Below are positions 7,027-8,486 of a stretch of DNA of 8,486 nt, piece by piece. The notes under the pieces were generated by a model, which did no database searches, was not told the origin of the DNA, and was given only the letters and a program-made list of their open reading frames with translations. Each line of letters opens with the position of its first letter. The first letter of the stretch is position 1. Both the position numbers and the translations under genes were made by a program. Source of the DNA: Planctomycetales bacterium (GTDB lineage: Bacteria > Planctomycetota > Phycisphaerae > SM23-33); the NCBI GenBank assembly GCA_030673005.1, contig DAOVFI010000097.1, positions 1-8,486 on the forward strand, written 5' to 3'.

Positions 7027-7216
7027 ATGTAGAAGAAAAGAGCAAGTCAGGCACACAAAATGAAAAAACAATTCACCTGCCTGCCGGCAGGTCTTCCGGA
7101 ATTGTTTTTTCATTTCTCCATCGCCTCGGTGAGTCCGCGCAGGGGTAGTATTTATCACTCCAAACAGCCGGAGTGATAAATACTATGTGTGCCTGACTTG
7201 CTCTTTTCTTCTGCAT
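7027..7216. repeat. Compound inverted repeat forming a three-way junction
   Basis: The outer arms 7027-7057 and 7186-7216 pair over 31 positions, the innermost 27 perfectly and with a single T-G mismatch (G-U in RNA) further out. Directly against the left arm is a perfect 17-bp stem (7058-7074 with 7099-7115), whose loop contains the hairpin ACCTGCC/GGCAGGT. Directly against the right arm is a perfect 16-bp stem (7146-7161 with 7170-7185) with an 8-nt loop. A 30-nt GC-rich single strand (7116-7145) joins the inner hairpins. There is no start-to-stop coding frame. It lies 59 bp upstream of the lipoprotein-CNNM operon. It could be a non-autonomous mobile element (MITE-like), a structured RNA or a cruciform-forming site. 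Confidence 0.85.
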
Positions 7217-7230
7217 AGTGCTGAACTCTT

Positions 7231-7354
7231 ATAGTCCGATTTTATCCGTATGACCATATTGCCGGGGCCGTCCCGGACTATCGAACATTATTATCCGTAC
7301 ATCCTGGGTTTCCGACAAGGATGTTCCTGGTCGAATAAGTGAGAAACCCGAGGA
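7231..7354. other. Gene-free segment with further hairpins, possible structured RNA
   Basis: No coding frame is convincing here. ATAGTCCG (7231-7238) is complementary to 7274-7281 and encloses a small CCGGG/CCCGG hairpin (7262-7266 with 7272-7276). A second hairpin pairs TCCTGGGTTTC (7302-7312) with 7343-7354 around one bulge, and continues inward as CGAC/GTCG (7313-7316 with 7330-7333) and AGG/CCT. TTATCCGTA occurs twice (7242-7250, 7291-7299). It does not fold as a tRNA. The segment could be a small RNA or decayed repeat DNA. Confidence 0.35.
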
Positions 7355-7389
7355 CGCCGATAGTCTGTAAGCATAAATTGCTTGATACA

Positions 7390-7487
7390 GGTGGCACGGT
7401 CAAGTCGAAGACTTGGCCGTGTCCGTTGCTACCACGGCCAAGCGAGGTCGAGGCCAAATGGCCTCAACCTCGCTTGACCGTGCCACC
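7390..7487. repeat. BIME/REP-like mosaic of four related arms
   Basis: A 10-nt motif CACGG(T/C)CAAG occurs four times, alternating in orientation: 7395-7404, 7412-7421 (reverse), 7433-7442 and 7473-7482 (reverse). Arms 1 and 4 form a perfect 15-bp repeat (7390-7404 with 7473-7487) and arms 2 and 3 a perfect 10-bp repeat. Alternatively arms 1 and 2 form a 12-bp hairpin with a GAA loop (7395-7406 with 7410-7421), and arms 3 and 4 a 23-bp hairpin with two mismatches (7433-7455 with 7460-7482, loop AAAT). It begins 31 nt past the stop of the minus-strand MBL-fold gene, so it may protect or end that transcript, although no T-run follows. Confidence 0.8.
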
Positions 7488-7518
7488 CGGCTGTGTATCC
7501 CTCGTCCCAGCCTACGGC

Positions 7519-8202
7519 TCACCTCATCCAGTACGTCGGCGAGAGCATGTAATTGTCGTGCCCGCAGACGATTACGTCGGCTATTTCGATCAGGTCTGTA
7601 AGGCTTTCGGTGGCGGACTCGGTGTCGGTCGAGCCGGACCAGACACGCCCTGCCAGGACGTGATCGGCAGTGATGGCTGCGTCGCCGGCGACCAGGACGG
7701 TCCGAATCGCCCCGGCCAGCAGCAGCCCTGCCGAGCCGACAGAAGCGCCCGGCAGCGGATATAGATGAACGGCGGAGGTCAATTTCTCCGGCGCGGGGAC
7801 AAACCGCTCCAGCGTTTTCAAGTCCGCATTTAGTGCCGATTTGATCTCCCTGTCCAGCCGCTCGGCCGACTCATTCATTCCCTCGAGATGCTGACGATAG
7901 GCGTTCAATTCCCGCTCGTCGCAAGCCCATCGGGCATTTTCAAACGCCTCGATACTTCTTCGATGCGTCGGCCGGAGCGTCGTGCAGAAAATGTCGGTGA
8001 TACTTTCGGTCTTCAGGCCGGTCCGCTCAAACAGGCGCGCCTCAAGCGCCGCCGCAGGAAGCGACGGATCGACGAGGATCAGACGCTTGCCGTCACGGAC
8101 CAGCGTCGTGGTCGCATGAGCAGTCCGAACGGCAGGCCCCTCCGACCAGAACGGATTGCTTGAAAGTGCGCCGATACTGACAACTGTGAATTCAACACCC
8201 AT
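7519..8202 (-). CDS. MBL-fold (metallo-beta-lactamase superfamily) protein with altered metal site
   Basis: The 227-residue protein keeps the outline of the MBL fold. There is a strand and turn leading to LILVDPSLP (41-49), an IFCTT...HRRSIEAFENARW segment (71-92) at the place of the metal-binding HxHxDH motif, PLPGASVGS (149-157) where PGHTPGS is expected, VLVAGDAA (169-176), and a closing VCGHDN (212-217). By eye alignment HxHxDH is T75-L-R77-P-T79-H80 and the third-motif His is A153, while H80, D174 and H215 remain. The protein could be a one-metal variant, a different hydrolase or a non-catalytic member. Residues 95-140 are a helical charged insert. No good Shine-Dalgarno precedes ATG 8202, but no better in-frame start is seen. 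It lies downstream of miaA on the same strand, with a 147-nt repeat-filled gap. Confidence 0.75.
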   Translation of the reverse strand: MGVEFTVVSIGALSSNPFWSEGPAVRTAHATTTLVRDGKRLILVDPSLPAAALEARLFERTGLKTESITDIFCTTLRPTHRRSIEAFENARWACDERELNAYRQHLEGMNESAERLDREIKSALNADLKTLERFVPAPEKLTSAVHLYPLPGASVGSAGLLLAGAIRTVLVAGDAAITADHVLAGRVWSGSTDTESATESLTDLIEIADVIVCGHDNYMLSPTYWMR

Positions 8203-8250
8203 CGTGGATAACCATACTCATTGAAGGCCTCGACAACAAGAACAGGCGAA

Positions 8251-8368
8251 AATGACTAATGTGCATTTAGTAGTCAGTAGCCAGTATTCGGTAGTCGGTA
8301 AAAACCGATAGAAGAAAACTGGCTACTGGCTACCGGTTACCGGTTACTATTAATGGTCATTAGACATT
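8251..8368. repeat. Inverted heptanucleotide-repeat element overlapping the 3' end of miaA
   Basis: Left half: consecutive 7-nt units AGTAGTC, AGTAGCC, AGTATTC and GGTAGTC (8269-8296), plus a partial GGTA. Right half: ACTGGCT twice and ACCGGTT twice (8318-8345), which are the reverse-complement type. CAGTAGCCAGT (8275-8285) pairs exactly with 8318-8328. An outer repeat AATGACTAATG (8251-8261) matches the complement of 8358-8368 at 10 of 11 positions. The outer right arm lies inside the last codons of miaA. The layout recalls short tandemly repeated heptanucleotide sequences known from cyanobacteria, but with an inverted arrangement. Confidence 0.75.
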
Positions 8369-8486
8369 TCCCTCATCACCTTTTCGGCGATGTCTTCGAC
8401 GGCGGCATCCTCGGCTACGTCTATCCGGCGGATGTCTCTGAATCGCCTGAACCACGTCCGCTGGCGTTTTGCGAACTGTCGTGTGT
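8350..8486 (-). CDS. miaA: tRNA dimethylallyltransferase (MiaA), C-terminal end
   Basis: The gene runs off the right edge; only the last 44 residues and the stop TAA (8350-8352) are in the window. TRQFAKRQRTWFRRF at the start of this piece is the diagnostic C-terminal motif of MiaA (RQxAKRQxTWFR). MiaA adds a dimethylallyl group to A37 of tRNAs reading UNN codons. The helical tail (DAAVEDIAEKVMREM) fits the usual C-terminus. The final residues SNDH are encoded within the arm of the inverted repeat 8251-8368, so the end of the gene may have been remodelled by that element. Confidence 0.88.
   Translation of the reverse strand, partial: TRQFAKRQRTWFRRFRDIRRIDVAEDAAVEDIAEKVMREMSNDH

Noticed and set aside
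7027..7216. Integron attC site or CRISPR array
   Set aside because: There is no GTTRRRY core pair or bulged-base pattern for attC, and no regularly spaced direct repeats with unique spacers for CRISPR.
7231..7354. A tRNA gene in the large intergenic gap
   Set aside because: No cloverleaf with T-arm, anticodon arm and acceptor stem could be built.
7390..7487. Rho-independent terminator of the MBL-fold gene
   Set aside because: The hairpins are strong but no T-run follows in the minus-strand direction. A repeat or mRNA-stabilising role is more likely than a classic terminator.

Overview
The window looks like ordinary chromosome from a moderately high-GC, Gram-negative-type bacterium. Two N-terminal lipoprotein-type signal sequences and a PBP4-type periplasmic enzyme fit a cell with a periplasm. 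A URO-D-family protein, a degenerate metallo-beta-lactamase-fold protein and palindrome-rich intergenic DNA suggest Planctomycetota, perhaps Phycisphaerae. That placement is an inference from protein style, not from a marker gene.

Layout. The left edge (1-477, minus) is the N-terminal part of a uroporphyrinogen-decarboxylase-family protein. A divergent intergenic region (478-789) carries a 26-bp perfect palindrome flanked by inverted 7-nt repeats. On the plus strand come a PBP4/DacB-type D-Ala-D-Ala carboxypeptidase (790-2286) and a complete two-gene toxin-antitoxin module: a Phd/YefM-like antitoxin (2463-2702) and a VapC-type PIN-domain toxin (2702-3121) that share one base. Converging on this pair is a minus-strand four-gene operon running from 6967 to 3149: a small lipoprotein with an FxLYD-like domain, a larger lipoprotein with a beta-propeller-like rhythm, a full-length CNNM/CorC transporter (DUF21, CBS pair, CorC_HlyC), and a shorter CNNM paralogue without the C-terminal domain. 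The two transporter genes overlap by 4 nt. A 550-bp gene-free region (6968-7518) is filled with inverted-repeat structures. On the far side are an MBL-fold protein with a largely altered metal site (7519-8202, minus) and the C-terminal 44 residues of MiaA (8350-8486, minus). These two are separated by a heptanucleotide-repeat element.

How the genes work together. The operon probably links two envelope lipoproteins to paired CNNM-family divalent-cation transporters, which may act as a heterodimer. The toxin-antitoxin pair is self-contained. The PBP4 homologue, miaA and the URO-D homologue are housekeeping or metabolic genes with no evident link to it.

The least ordinary content is non-coding. 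A 190-bp region (7027-7216) folds into a nearly perfect three-way junction: a 31-bp outer stem (30 Watson-Crick pairs and one G-U) directly abuts perfect 17-bp and 16-bp inner stems. A 98-bp element (7390-7487) has four related arms that can pair in two mutually exclusive ways. Two elements (515-617 and 8251-8368) are built from inverted runs of 7-nt repeats. A 17-nt GC-rich palindromic core is shared between the element at 568-593 and the three-way junction.
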